The position numbers and the translations under genes are program-made. Shown here piece by piece: positions 1 through 10,829 of a DNA stretch of 64,000 nt; positions within the stretch are counted from its first letter, which is position 1; every line of letters begins with the position of its first letter. The notes below the pieces were generated by a model. It was not told the DNA's origin, did not search any database, and saw only the letters and a list, made by a program, of their open reading frames with translations. This DNA is from Paraspadella gotoi (Eukaryota; Chaetognatha), in the NCBI GenBank assembly GCA_051294375.1, contig CM119266.1:27419017-27483016 (forward strand). Direction: 5' to 3'.

Positions 1-240
1 AACTTGTTTAAAATTTTTTTTAACTCGTATAATTTTTTCAATTTACATCATTTTTACAATTTGCATCATTTTTTTTAACTAGCATCATTTTTTCAACTTG
101 CATCATTTTTTCAACTTGCATAATTTTTTTAACTTGCATAATTTCTTCAACTTGCATCATTTTTTCAACTTGCATAATTTTTTCAACTTGCATCATTTTT
201 TCAACTTGCATAATTTTTTTAAATTGTATCATTTTTTCAA
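1..240. repeat. 18-bp tandem repeat
   Basis: About eleven imperfect copies of an 18-bp AT-rich unit of the form cttgcatcattttttcaa run through this stretch. The same unit recurs at 14100-14250 at the head of a related repeat copy. The open frame it produces on the minus strand (a six-residue periodic peptide) is a by-product of the 18-bp period. Confidence 0.9.
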
Positions 241-275
241 ATTAATTAATTAATTAATTAATTAATTAATTAAAA
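240..275. repeat. (TTAA)n microsatellite
   Basis: A pure run of about nine TTAA/AATT units follows the 18-bp array. Confidence 0.9.
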
Positions 276-1429
276 CATTTATTAGTAATCATAAATAAAA
301 AAGATTCAAGAAAATGTGAATTATGTTTTTTCCATTTAAACTCATTTCCACAGGCACAATTTCGTCAAAACTTTATATCTCGCTTCTTCACACACTTTCC
401 TTTTCAATCTATTAATTCAATTATGATTAATTCGAGTAATTATGGGTTAAAATAAGTAACATTGCAGGACTAACAAGATCGTGAAAACAAAAAGATTCAA
501 GTAAATGTGACTCATATTTTTTTATTTAAACGTACGTTTCCACCGAAACTTTGTATCAAGCTTCGTCACACACTTTCCTACCCACACACAAAATTTCAAC
601 TAAATCTATTCATCATTATGATTAAATAGAGTATTTATTGGTTAAAATAAGTAAAAAGATTTTTTAGTAAATGCAACTTATGTTTTTTCCATTTAAACTC
701 ATTTCCACTCGTACGATTCCATCGAAACTTTATATCCAGCTTCATCTCACACTGTCCTACCCACACACAAAATTTCATTCCAATCTAACCAGCCAATCAC
801 GAGTTATTGGAGCTTTTTGCTAAGATGGGACGGATGGACGGATTGATTGACTAATTAATTAGTTATTGATTAATTAATTGACTAATTTATTAATTAACTG
901 ATTAATAATTTGATTTATTAATACATCCTTCATTTAGTGAAACAGGTTTTTTTTTTTCCATTTTAACTCATTTCCACTCAAACGATTCTATCGAAACTTG
1001 ATTTCCAGCTTAATCACACACTTCCCTACGCAAATACAAAATTTCAAGTCAATCGCCCTATCCACTCTTGAGTAATTGGTGTTCAAATAGTGAAATTTAT
1101 TTTTTTATTTTTTCCATTTAAACTCATTTCCACTCGGACGATTCCATCGAAACTTCATATACAGCTCAATCACACACTTCCCTACCCACACACAAAATTT
1201 CATTCCAATCCATCCATCCAATCACGAGTAATTTGAGTTTTTTGCTAAGTTGGAACGGACGGACGGACGGACGGACGGACGGACAGACAGACAGACAGAC
1301 AGACGGACGGACATCATTTTTTATTTATCATAAGTCGATGTTCTGACATGATATAAGTGAGTGCCCGACAAGATTGAGGGGGCGGACCGACGGACCGACA
1401 AAGTGAATTATAGAGTCGGGATCTGCTGA
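276..1429 (+). repeat. Modular dispersed repeat, copy I
   Basis: Five irregularly spaced units of roughly 125 bp begin near 325, 515, 680, 950 and 1110. Each contains a version of tccatttaaactcatttcca, then a cgattccatcgaaactt-like stretch and a cccacacacaaaatttca-like stretch. They are followed by a GGAC/GACA microsatellite (about 1255-1315) and a conserved tail (1316-1429) ending in gggatctgctga. The same order of modules recurs at 14025-15733 and 43765-44385. No coding capacity is seen. It may be a non-autonomous transposable element or a complex satellite. Confidence 0.75.
1255..1315. repeat. (GGAC)n/(GACA)n microsatellite
   Basis: Runs of GGAC change into GACA units inside copy I of the modular repeat. 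The same microsatellite sits at the same place in the copies at 15.4 and 44.2 kb. Confidence 0.9.
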
Positions 1430-1881
1430 TAAGAGTGAGAGATTCAGACTTAAGATTTTTTTATTTCGATATGGTTCATAAAAATTCAAATTTTACATAG
1501 TAAAAAGTCGATTATTAAATTTAAAATGATACATATAAAACGTCAATGACTTTTCTAACTAATAAAACAATCAGATTGAATGTACATATCTAAATACATA
1601 CAGAAATGGGAACGATTTTATTAGTGCCTTCCGTTCTAGGTCACGGGGTACATGATTCAAAATTTTCAGGCCTTCACGTTTGTTTTGTTATTATTTACGA
1701 CATGAACTCTTGACCTCGGAGCGAGAGAAAATATAAAGGAAATCAACAGTAGTATTCCCGTGAATGCTCCCTGCTCACTTTAACCCTAACGGTGACCTTT
1801 TGAACCTTGAATTAAATTGAATGTTTTTAAAATCAACTATATTTTCTTTTTCCATCATCAGATTATTTTACCATCTCAAAC
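1430..1881. other. 5' flank of the fucosyltransferase gene
   Basis: This AT-rich stretch separates the modular repeat from the fucosyltransferase start codon. It should contain the 5' UTR and promoter, but no clear TATA or initiator element could be assigned by eye. Confidence 0.5.
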
Positions 1882-3262
1882 ATGAGGTTTAAAATTCTTC
1901 TCTTCATCTCATTTTTCACCGTAATTTTCGTTTCCCTTTTGTTCGTCCACTTCGAGTTGAACTCCCGCGCGCCTCCTACGGCAGATCGACGCACACCAAA
2001 AAAACCCCGCAAACTGATCCTCGTTTGGTCCAAGTCTCTCTCTAAAAATCCCATCGTCGGATTTCCGATCGGCGTCGACGCCTTCGCCGCCGCCAACTGC
2101 CCCGTCGACGCCTGCGAAACGACGACGACGCGGAGTCGATTCTCGGAGGCCGACACCGTCGTCTTCTTCTCTCGAGACCTTTACTACTATCGATCCAAGA
2201 ACCCCGAGTCGCTCGTCCGCGGATACGACATGCCCCAATCCCACCCGGCTCACCAACGGTGGGTCTACTACATGCAAGAGTCGCCCGTCCACACTTTCCT
2301 CAATCTCGGCCCCTTTCGCGACGTCTTTAACTGGACCATGACTTACCGACGCGACAGCGACATACCCGTGCCCTTCGGGCGGTTCCGCGAGCGGAATTGC
2401 GTAGCGAACGGGACTTGCCCGTCGGAGGGGACGAGAGATTACGCGAGGAACAAGACTGGCCTCGTCGCTTGGTTCGTCTCCAATTGCAAGACGAATTCAC
2501 GGCGAGAAAATTTCGTGGATGACTTAAAAAAATACGTGGACGTTCACATATACGGCGCATGTGCTAAGAGAAAGTGTCCGAAGGTCATCTTTAGCGGATC
2601 CGCGCCTTGCTACGAGATGCTCAAAAGCTACAAGTTTTATTTGTCGCTGGATAACTCCATCTGTCGGGACTACATGACGGAGAAGACGTGGACGATCCTC
2701 TCCAACACAACGGCCGTACCGCTGGTGCGTTCCGGTGGCTTCGACGAGGCTCTCTTGCCGCCCGGCGCCGTCATCGACGCTAACAATTTGACGCCGAAGG
2801 AGCTCGCGGAGACTTTAAAGCAGATCGACGCAGACGACGCCAGGTGAGGCGGTTGACGCCGGGTAAGTGGCACGCCAGAATTCATCTCATAATCTTGAAA
2901 TTTTTTTATAACATTATTTTAGTAAATTCATAAATTTATTATAAATAAACTTGTTTAAAATAAAAATTGTAAATGTATATAGTAGAAATTTTATAAACAA
3001 GGTTATAAATTTTATAATCAAATTTTATAAGCAATTACTCAATCTCCTTATGCCGATTCTCTTCAGGTACAACGCCTTTCACGACTGGCGCCGACGCTAC
3101 GAAGTTTTCGGCGTCCATTCTCGCAACGTGGCTCGCGCTTGGTGCGACCTCTGCGCCGCGTTGCACGACGACACTCTCCCGCGTAAATCTTATCGAGACT
3201 TGAGACAATTTTGGTCCAAAGAAAAGGACTGCCTGATCAAAGTCGATCCGCAGTTGACGTGA
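1882..3262 (+). CDS. Alpha-1,3-fucosyltransferase (GT10 family), two exons
   Basis: Transfers fucose from GDP-fucose to glycan acceptors in the Golgi (family knowledge). Exon 1 is 1882-2843 and exon 2 is 3067-3262, separated by a 223-bp GT-AG intron in phase 2. The joined product is 385 residues, usual for the family. Visible in order: a short cytoplasmic tail with a type II signal anchor (about residues 4-22), the acceptor-region motif QRWVYYMQESP (125-135), FNWTMTYRRDSD (149-160), GLVAWFVSNC (193-202), and the GDP-fucose-binding signature FYLSLDNSICRDYMTEK (252-268). Exon 2 completes the family C-terminal YNAFHDWRRRY region (322-332) and adds further cysteines. N-glycosylation sequons are at N150, N176, N190 and N275. 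The start has A at -3 and begins just before the signal anchor. Without splicing the frame would stop at 2845. Whether it modifies the N-glycan core or Lewis-type acceptors cannot be told from sequence. Confidence 0.95.
2844..3066 (+). other. Fucosyltransferase intron
   Basis: A donor GTGAGG follows AG of an Arg codon, and an acceptor with tract cgattctcttcag precedes GTACAACGCC. Splicing restores the Arg-Tyr-Asn junction of the conserved C-terminal domain. The intron is much more AT-rich than the exons. Confidence 0.93.
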
Positions 3263-3712
3263 AGACTTTAAGTTTTTAGGATTTACCTTTCAAATGCGTC
3301 ATTTAATAAGTTTAAGAATTACTCCACAAAACATATCAAACTGGAGTCGCGTTTTAATACATTTTTTTGTCTCTTTTTTCTCCTCTTCTCCACTACGTAT
3401 AAATTAAATTATATAAAATATCGTTATATCTTGATATAATGCCGTTTGGAAAAATAGGATTTGAAAAATTACCAATATCTAGTAATACACTGGAAATCTT
3501 TCCGACTAAAAATCTGACGTCACAAAATTGAAGATATTATTTCGTTCCCATTTTTTTCCATTGACATTATATATTATATTATATTATATTATATTATATT
3601 ATATTATATTAGGTTGAAATTCTTAAGAAAAAAATATATTTTTAAAAATTTTTATAAAGAATACGAACGAAATTTTGGTAGGTAGGGGCGAAAAGAGAAG
3701 ACGGTTCCTCAC
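3263..3712. other. Region between fucosyltransferase and ankyrin exon
   Basis: AT-rich, with no convincing gene. It contains an ATATT/TATTA pentanucleotide run at about 3565-3612. It should include the fucosyltransferase 3' UTR, but no canonical AATAAA is obvious close to the stop. Confidence 0.6.
3565..3612. repeat. (TATTA)n microsatellite
   Basis: A pentanucleotide run of eight or so units. Confidence 0.85.
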
Positions 3713-3961
3713 CGCGTAATGCAAGGGAACATCCTTGTTGCTGTCCCTGTGATTGACGTCGGCTCCGCTCCGCAGCAAAAGGTCCACCATCTTGAGACTA
3801 TTTCCGTTGGCGGCCAGAATGAGGCAAGTGTCGCCGCCGCTGAAAGGACTTACAGCGGTGGCGACGGTGGCGGCGCCAAACTCCGCCATCAGGGCCTCTA
3901 CTTTAGCGACCCATCCGTTGCGGCATTTCCGGAAGAGGCCGGACTCGGTCCAGTCCAGGGT
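3713..3961 (-). CDS. Ankyrin-repeat protein, internal exon
   Basis: An 83-codon open segment flanked by a splice acceptor (tgcag before ACC at 3961) and a donor (GCG followed by GTGAGG at 3712), both in phase 0, so it reads as a symmetric internal exon. Residues 43-74 form one ankyrin repeat (GDTCLILAANGNSLKMVDLL, then LRSGADVNHRDS), and residues 75-83 (NKDVPLHYA) open the next. Ankyrin repeats mediate protein binding, so no enzyme function is implied. The partner exons were not found: upstream exons would lie above 4033, and downstream ones would lie under or beyond the oppositely oriented fucosyltransferase. It may be an exon of a large gene or an isolated fragment. Base composition (GC-rich within AT-rich flanks) supports real coding. 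Confidence 0.65.
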
Positions 3962-4017
3962 CTGCAGGATTTGTAAGGGGCTTGGGTTTTGATCGCGTTG
4001 GTTGCTCCTTTGTTGAC

Positions 4018-4078
4018 TATGAAATTGGTACAACCAATATAAAAATTATCCATTCATTCAATAAATAAGTTATCTTGC
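4018..4078 (-). repeat. 187-bp dispersed repeat, truncated copy
   Basis: About 60 bp match the end of the repeat at 17977-18163, including aaattggtacaaccaatata and the ttatccattcatt stretch. Only this end of the element is present. It lies about 55 bp upstream of the ankyrin exon acceptor, on the exon's 5' side. Confidence 0.8.
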
Positions 4079-5159
4079 TATATTTTTTACCCTAAGCCGT
4101 GAAGCTGTGAAGAGGGCTTGGATTGAGGTTGCTAACCCCGAAAACGGCATGAAAAAAGTCATAATTTCAAAAAATCCGCTGCATCTCTAATTATGCATTT
4201 TATTTTCTGACATTGTATATTTTTTATATTTGGTTTTTTTTATACCTAAGTTTAGAATGCCTGAGACCTGCTATTGGCACGTTATTGGTAGTAATTGGCA
4301 GTAATTGGCACGTTATTAGCAGACAAATATGGGAGATAGCGGATTGGTTGAAAATTAAATTAAGGATTGGTCGTTTTTTAATTAGTATCAGAAAAAAAAA
4401 TTCGCTAAAAATACTATTAAGAACCTTAGATTCAGAATCCGCGGCGAACATCGAAATAGCAAAAAGAACCGTTATATTTCGAAAATAACGTTGCAGATTT
4501 ATAAGGACCATATTTAAATACGATTAAATATATATAGACAAAAAAAGTCTCATCGGAAAAAAAGTAACGATGAAAGTTTAAGGCTCAAATTAAAAGTAAA
4601 AGTGAATCCGGATTCTAATCGAATTAAATCCTTTGACCCGCAGAGTTTGAAATCGAGAAAAGCTGATCGCGTTGTAAAAACAAGTGGGCAATGACTACAT
4701 TAGGATTTATTATTGTTTTGGAAGATTCATGCTGTATTCTGTAGAGAAAAGTCAAATCTTTTTTAAAAGAGGCAATTTTAATCCGAGAGACGATCCATCT
4801 ATCACAGCATAGAATTTACTATTGTAAAGAAAGGGAAAAATCACCAAAATATAGCATACAATTTCTTCTACCGTTGGGTGTGGTGAACATTATAATTTAT
4901 TATGATATTATAATTTATAAATTTTATTTTCAACCTCGGTTGTCTTTTGTTTATTTTTTTTGCCCTGCCATTGTTTTCAAGTGAAATCTGCGAGGGGAAG
5001 CACTTGTTTCTTTCTATGAACCGATGCTGTGGACAAACAAATGATCATGACACTTTGGAAAATATAAAAGTTGCGTCCGACAGTGGTCTTTCGTATAATG
5101 GCCCGGGTAATAAAATACAAAAAAGATATTTCTCAGGATAAGGCGCTAGACTAGTATCA
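4079..5159. other. AT-rich region without recognised gene
   Basis: Short open frames at 4213-4511 and 4947-5141 show no family signature, no splice context and no codon bias. Nothing else could be supported. Confidence 0.5.
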
Positions 5160-5330
5160 ACAGGTTCTTCCTCCCGGCTGGAGGCGTCGCTCAGCCCACT
5201 GTGCGGTTTACGGTTCCTGGTGGTCTTGAGCTGACGGGTTTACTAAATGAACCACCCTGTCACGAGTGGAGAAAGTCTGTGGGAGGTGTTAACCTTAGTA
5301 ATGCCCCCTACATTTCCTTTATTTCCGTTA
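5160..5330 (+). mobile_element. SINE-like dispersed repeat
   Basis: The stretch gagctgacgggtttact, aatgaaccaccctgtcac and the following gttaaccttagtaatgccc aligns with the reverse complement of 20640-20740 (gagctgatggctttactc, aatgagccaccgggtcac, gtgaacctaggcaatgccc). On the 20.6-kb copy the opposite strand carries a tRNA A-box-like sequence (tggctcattgagtaaagc), which suggests a tRNA-derived SINE. The copies are about 75-80 percent alike by eye. Confidence 0.5.
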
Positions 5331-5600
5331 GTGCTAATCGAATTAATCAGTTTGAGATTTATAATTTAGCGAATTGTATTAAATCGATTTTTATTTTCTG
5401 ACTATTGTCAGAGTTTTTAACCACCTTTTTGTCAGAGGGAGTCGGGCTTTGAAGGAGGGACGTAAGTGACTCCCTTGATGCTCTGAACCCTCTTGCTTTT
5501 ATAGCCCTCAATTTGGTCACGTGACTTGCTGAAGATCTTGTTTTCTTAATAAGTCAATATTTTGCTTTCCTAAGGAGCCAATATTTTGCTTTCTAATTTG

Positions 5601-5810
5601 CTAAAATTATGCCCAAATAAGGAAATATTTAGCTTTTCCCAAAGCTAATTATTGCTTTAAAATGCCCAAATAAGGTAATGTCTAGCTTTTCCCAAAGCTA
5701 ACACGCCTCTAAAATGCCCAATTAAGGTAATATCTAGCTTTTCCCAAAGCTAACACGCCTCTAAAATGCCCAAATAAGAAAATATCTGGCTTTTCCCAAA
5801 GCAACCAAAT
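5601..5810. repeat. 52-bp minisatellite, four copies
   Basis: Four tandem units contain gcccaaataagg and then agcttttcccaaagctaa, starting at about 5611, 5664, 5716 and 5768 (periods 53, 52 and 52). Confidence 0.9.
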
Positions 5811-7540
5811 AATTAATAGTGATTTATAAATAGCAATAAAATTAATACTTAATATAAATATTTTAATGTATTATATATTTTAATCTTTTCTACGTTAATA
5901 ATTGATCTATTTAACATAAAAAAGTCGTCCCCTACTTTTTTATTACACCCTGTATCTAGTTTAAAATTCTGTCTCACTTCCTCGCAACGAATAGACTCGA
6001 TCAGATGATTCACGAGTGTTTCTGGTTTCTGTTCACCGTGTTTCTATGAAACGTTTCTTGTCTATCTCTGCTTTGAAAAAGATTTACACGAATTCGAATA
6101 TTGTTTTTGTTCTTTTGATGTTTAATCGTAAAACTTATATAGATAAGTGTCAAGAAAGAACACCGATTAAAAAAAATAAATTACAGGGAGGTGCAAGAAT
6201 CACCACCGATTACAGAAGGCAACGCATTCAGAGGATACAGGGGGGTTGGGGTAAACGTAGCGAAGGGATTTTAGAGAAAGAAAGAGAGAGAGAGAGGGGG
6301 AGGGAAAGAGAGAAGGGGGATGATTACGAATCGTGTGTGTGTGTTTGTGAGACAGGAGAATGAAGAATATTCAGTTTTTTGATCTAATTCTTTTTGCAGT
6401 ACAGAATGAGAGAGAGAGAGGCATAGAGAGATTGATCGTGAAAAAAAAAAAAAATTCGATCGATATAATTAGCCACCGATTGATTATGTCTTTTTACGGG
6501 CATTCGAAGAATACGAGAAAAGTCATGCGATGGAGAGAGCGAGAGAGTGAGAGGAGAGGAGGAATGAAATAAAGCTCTTCTATGAGAATCCGAGTTTTCT
6601 AGAAGAGAAATAAAAAAAGAATAAGAATAAGTAAAATGGGGAAAAAAATCTAAAACAAAAAATAAACAAAAAACAAACAAACAAAACGAATGCCCGAATC
6701 AAGATTTGTCGCGGCACTGAAATCCGAAAAAAAATGATATAAATGCTTCCGTGAGAGTATGAATAGCGTTGTGGGGGTATGGGATACAGTATCGCGGTTA
6801 GAATTCTTAGATAGAGCTGGTATCTAAGGTACTAACAAAAATCTTGATCATTGGCATAGGGTGTCACAAAAGAAATGAATAAAATCCGAAAGTCGGACAA
6901 ATCGGGAGGACATTATTTACTATTTACGGTTATGATTTTTATCGTCATTGTAATTTGTATTTCGACATAAATCGAGTCTCTCTAGATATAATACCATAAA
7001 TACCATATTTGGTGAAAAGTTGTTTGTTTTTTTTTTTTAATATTGATATAGGGGAGGGAATAGAGTATAAAATCATACACGATCGTATCGAATGTGAGAA
7101 ATAAGGTACGTCTAGGTTTTTGTATATCATCGTGAGGCGTCGTAATGAAGAGAAGTGAAAGGATTTTACTATAAATCGTTTTTTAATTATTATCTCTATT
7201 TTTTTATTATTTAGTTTCAATCCATAGCTTTTGATACTCCGGGAGAGGAGAATAGATATAAAAATACACTAAGCGAAGTTTTTTTGTTTTTTTTTTAGTT
7301 TTTTTTTTTGCGGGAAGATTTCCCTGGGATTTTGTGGGTAACTTAAAAAATTAATACGACCATCCTGGTATAGTACGAGTCGTTCCCTCGCATTTGTACT
7401 CGCGCGTGTTCGTACTCGGCGCGGTCGAGCGTGATGCACGCATCGATCCCTTTAGTTTAGCGGACACAGCGATTAATTTTCACCGGCACTCCCTCTAGAA
7501 AACTGTGTGATCTTGAATGTGTGAATGTGAATGTGGCTCC
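5811..7540. other. AT-rich region with GA and GT tracts
   Basis: No gene recognised. Short (GA)n runs lie near 6280-6320, 6405-6430 and 6530-6560, with a short (GT)n run near 6335. Open frames here are low-complexity. Confidence 0.5.
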
Positions 7541-7645
7541 CTTGGCGCAATGGTTAATGAATTTTAAAATGCGCCAAATGACTGAAAGAAAATGTTTTCT
7601 TTCGGGAAAAAAGCGGGATTTGCGCGGTTCGATTTTGGTTTTGGT
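7541..7645 (+). other. tRNA-Arg-like fragment (pseudogene or SINE head)
   Basis: ggctcccttggcgcaatggt closely resembles the 5' part of an animal tRNA-Arg(UCU), including an A box (tggcgcaatggttaa). A B-box-like ggttcgattttgg follows about 80 bases later. The 3' acceptor strand that should pair with ggctccc is absent, so this is not a functional tRNA gene. Confidence 0.35.
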
Positions 7646-7917
7646 TTTGGCAACTTTTATACATTTTTTTTGCAGGGACGATATATTCAAATAGAGGGTA
7701 CGACCAAGTTAAAAGTATCTTTACCAAGATGATGAAAAAGATAGAGAGATAAAACCCTTTTTTTTCTGTCTTACTAAGTACGAATACAAACTTGATACAA
7801 ACTTTGTCTCGATAACATCAGTGCTACAAGCAAAACAAGATTTTGGTTCTGTTGAGGGACGCAGGCGAGATTACGATTTGGGGGGGGCAGAGGGATCGAG
7901 AACAGGCGGAGACTCAC

Positions 7918-7948
7918 TAAGTGAGAGAGAGAGAAGAGAGAGAGAGAG

Positions 7949-7989
<41 letters not shown>

Positions 7990-8112
7990 AGGGAGGGAGA
8001 GAGAGAGAGATAAAACACTTAAACAAACAAGCGCACGGGCGAGCTTTTCGGACAAGTAGCAAGGAGAGAGACAGAGGAGATCCCTCCTGCAATCGAGGCG
8101 GAGAGAGAGAGA

Positions 8113-8189
<77 letters not shown>

Positions 8190-8225
8190 GAGAGAAAGAG
8201 AGAAAGAGGGAGAAAGGAGAGTCAA
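7918..8225. repeat. (GA)n-rich microsatellite block
   Basis: Two long purine GA tracts (about 7920-8010 and 8100-8215) flank a short unique stretch. All the Glu-Arg or Leu-Ser open frames here are repeat artefacts. Confidence 0.95.
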
Positions 8226-8384
8226 AGAGACACGTGACTTTGATGGCATTTTTTTCTCTTTTAGGTTCGCAGAAAAAAATTCAATTTTCTTTGTTGCACA
8301 AAAAAATAGCAGCAACGACGGAAAAAAGAAAGCCAAGTTTAATCATGAGAGCCATTCTGCAGTCACCAATAAAAAGGAAAGAGA

Positions 8385-8386
8385 GA

Positions 8387-8435
<49 letters not shown>

Positions 8436-8450
8436 AAAGAAAACAAAAAT
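8385..8450. repeat. (GAAA)n microsatellite
   Basis: A run of about twelve GAAA units. Confidence 0.9.
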
Positions 8451-9660
8451 CATGCAGGAAACGCTCAGCGGCTATAATGACTCAAAGAAAAATCCAAAGC
8501 GGACAAATTTTATATTTTTCGAAACCAATATTATAAAAAAAATTTATATATATTTCGGGATGTCAGAAAGATTTTGGGGCAGGGGGAATTTATGTAGTCA
8601 GAGTTTAAAAAGATAAATTTTCGTCGTTTCGAGAAAAAGATACAAAAAATAAATGAGGCGAGAGAGAAAGAGAGAAAAAGACGATTAATTATACAAGTTT
8701 GATTTTTTGTTCGGCAATTTTCCGGATAATGTACAGATTTTGTTAGTCTCGAAAAAATAGGGGGAGGGAATTTTTACCCACGATTTAGAAAAAAATCGGG
8801 AAAAGAAAGCGAAAAAAGGGGACTTTTTAATGTTTGATAATCACACAAAAAGAAGCGGTTACACCTGCCTCATTTTCGAGGACACAAAATAATTAAATAA
8901 TAAAAATTAAAATAAAAAAAGAGAAAATTCCGCTTGGACGAAAAAGCGGATGCTTTTATGTACGAAGTGAATCGGATAGGGAATTAGGGTCGAAGGAGTT
9001 CGCTCAACGAAGGAACACGAAATATTTTTTTTGCGAACACGATAGAGTTTTTGTTTTGTTTGCGAACATAAGTTGCGAACATAAGTTGCGAACGCACTGG
9101 ATTTGTGAACGGTGAGAGTTGCGAACGCTCGCGCGGAAGGAAATCGCCGACGAAAAGGCGACGTGATACAATGTCGAAGTTAAAGTCTCGTCAGGTCGTC
9201 GGGGTCAAAGGTCAAAAGATGAATGGGGCCAGCCTGACAAATCGTTCGTGATGATACGGACACTTTTTCCTTGTTTCTCGGGAATTAAATTTAAAATTGT
9301 TTCCCCTAAATTTGAATAGCATTGACTATTTCCCGTTCAGTCGCGTCTCCTCGAAATACGCTCTTTTCCTTTTAAGGTCTAAGCTCGCTAGCTGAAAAAA
9401 AAAATGCCGTCAGATGGTCTCGTCGTGATCGCGATTTTCCATTTTCTGAATCCGTCAGATGTCCTCGCTTTCAAAATTCGAGAGAGAGAGAAAAAAGAAG
9501 AAGCAAACCCCGCGTTAGAGTCGAGGCGCATCGTCGCTCAATTATAAAGGAAAAAACAAAAAATGTAAACAACAACAAAAAAAGACCTAGATTAAAATAA
9601 AATCTATCTACGTCAACCTCGTCTCATTTTTTAGGCTACGGAATTTTTAGTCGTCATCAT
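8451..9660. other. 3' flank of the two-pass membrane protein gene
   Basis: AT-rich to about 9000, then more CpG-rich (9050-9250). A small tandem gcgaacataagtt repeat lies at 9060-9090. No gene or clear polyadenylation signal was recognised. Confidence 0.45.
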
Positions 9661-9713
9661 CGTCCCAAGTCTTTCGTCGTTGTCGTCGTCGTCGTCGTCA
9701 CCGTTCGACGTCG

Positions 9714-10829
9714 TCATTTGTCGGCGTTGTCGGTCTTGCTCCTCTTCCCTCTCCCGGCGCTCTTGGCCGAGGACGCCGGTGGCGGCGATGACTTGGTCGT
9801 CGTCGTCGACGTCGCCGCCGTCGTCGTCGTCGACGCCGTCGTCGTCGTCGTCTTCTCCGTCGGCGAAGTCTTTTGAGTTTGATCCGCGTCGGAGGATCGT
9901 CCGTTCTTCTCCATCAGCTCTATCTCCTGAGAGAAAGAGGAGGGAAGGGTCGGCGAAAGGGGGGGGGGCGTTTTAATTTTTATAATCTTTTTTAATTCCT
10001 TTTACGGTTTTATTTTTAACTTGCAGAGTGTACTTGCAAGAGGGACGGAGGCCCTGACTCACCAGCCTGTCTAGTGACATGGAAAGACAAAATAGCCAAT
10101 TTATTTAACGAATGGATAATTGTTACAATTTTATACCATAATTCGGGTTACCGTCAACCCTTCTCTATATTTATGTTCCAATCACCATAACTTTCATCGT
10201 TATTTAGTAAATATCAATATTGTAGCTTAACGAATGAAATCAAATCACATTGATCCACAACTTAATTGAGTAGTTTATTTCATATCAAAAATTTTATACA
10301 GTTACACACATCAACGCAATTAAATCTAACCCTCCCCAAACAGAAAAAGTATAATACTAAGATATAATAATATAATAAAATAATATAAATAAACATGATA
10401 TATATAAAATACCTTAATCGAGACCGATTTGCCCCCTCCGGCTCCGTTTCCCGCCTTTCCTCCCCCTCCTCCTACTCCTCCTTCCTCCCCCTCCTCCTCA
10501 TCCCCAGCAGCTGCCGCCGCGGCAGCCTCAGCGTCGATAACTTCTTTTGTCTTAGCACTTTGAATGAGGACGAAGCTGCCCGCCGTCAGAAAGAAGCCGA
10601 CTAGGATGATGAAAGTGTATTGGAAGACTTTGGCGTCGCCTTGCTCGCCCTTGAGCGACGCCGCCACCACTACCACTATCCCAGTCACGCAGAGCCCGAG
10701 GCCGACGAAGACGCCCAGAAAGCCGAACCACCGGGCGGGGCCGGTGGACCGGAAGACGGAAACGCCCATGGGGGCGTCGCCGGGATCCTTTATCATGCGG
10801 ATGCGCTTCGATTGACGCGGGACCTGCAT
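9714..10829 (-). CDS. Two-pass membrane protein with Ala/Gly/Glu linker and Thr-rich tail
   Basis: Two exons on the minus strand: 10829-10413 (139 codons) and 9926-9714 (70 codons plus stop), giving 209 residues. The donor is AAG followed by GTATTT. The acceptor has a long tract ending ctttctctcag. Both are phase 0. The start chosen (MQVPRQSK) has A at -3. An in-frame ATG 34 codons upstream would only add a Lys-rich stretch encoded by poly-A-like sequence. The protein has a basic N-terminus (about 1-30), a hydrophobic segment (35-58, including WFGFLGVFVGLGLC), a short polar loop, a second hydrophobic segment (71-90, YTFIILVGFFLTAGSFVLI), then Ala-, Glu- and Gly-rich linkers and a Thr/Ser/Pro-rich basic tail. 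This suggests a tetraspan-like half or TMEM-type protein with both ends on the same side. No family was recognised. Confidence 0.62.
9927..10412 (-). other. Intron of the membrane protein gene, with a repeat copy
   Basis: This 486-bp GT-AG intron contains a diverged copy of the 187-bp dispersed repeat at about 10022-10140. Confidence 0.6.
10022..10140 (+). repeat. 187-bp dispersed repeat, diverged copy
   Basis: Shares cttgcag, ggaggcc, agcctgtc, and the ttatttaacgaatggataatt stretch in the same order as the copy at 11236-11422, with many substitutions. Confidence 0.6.

Noticed and set aside
7774-8336. Open frames rich in Glu-Arg or Leu-Ser
   Set aside because: They are produced by (GA)n on either strand; no unique coding segment. 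The same holds for frames at 12633-13121, 17319-17821, 19507-19809, 39315-39563 and 59765-60222.
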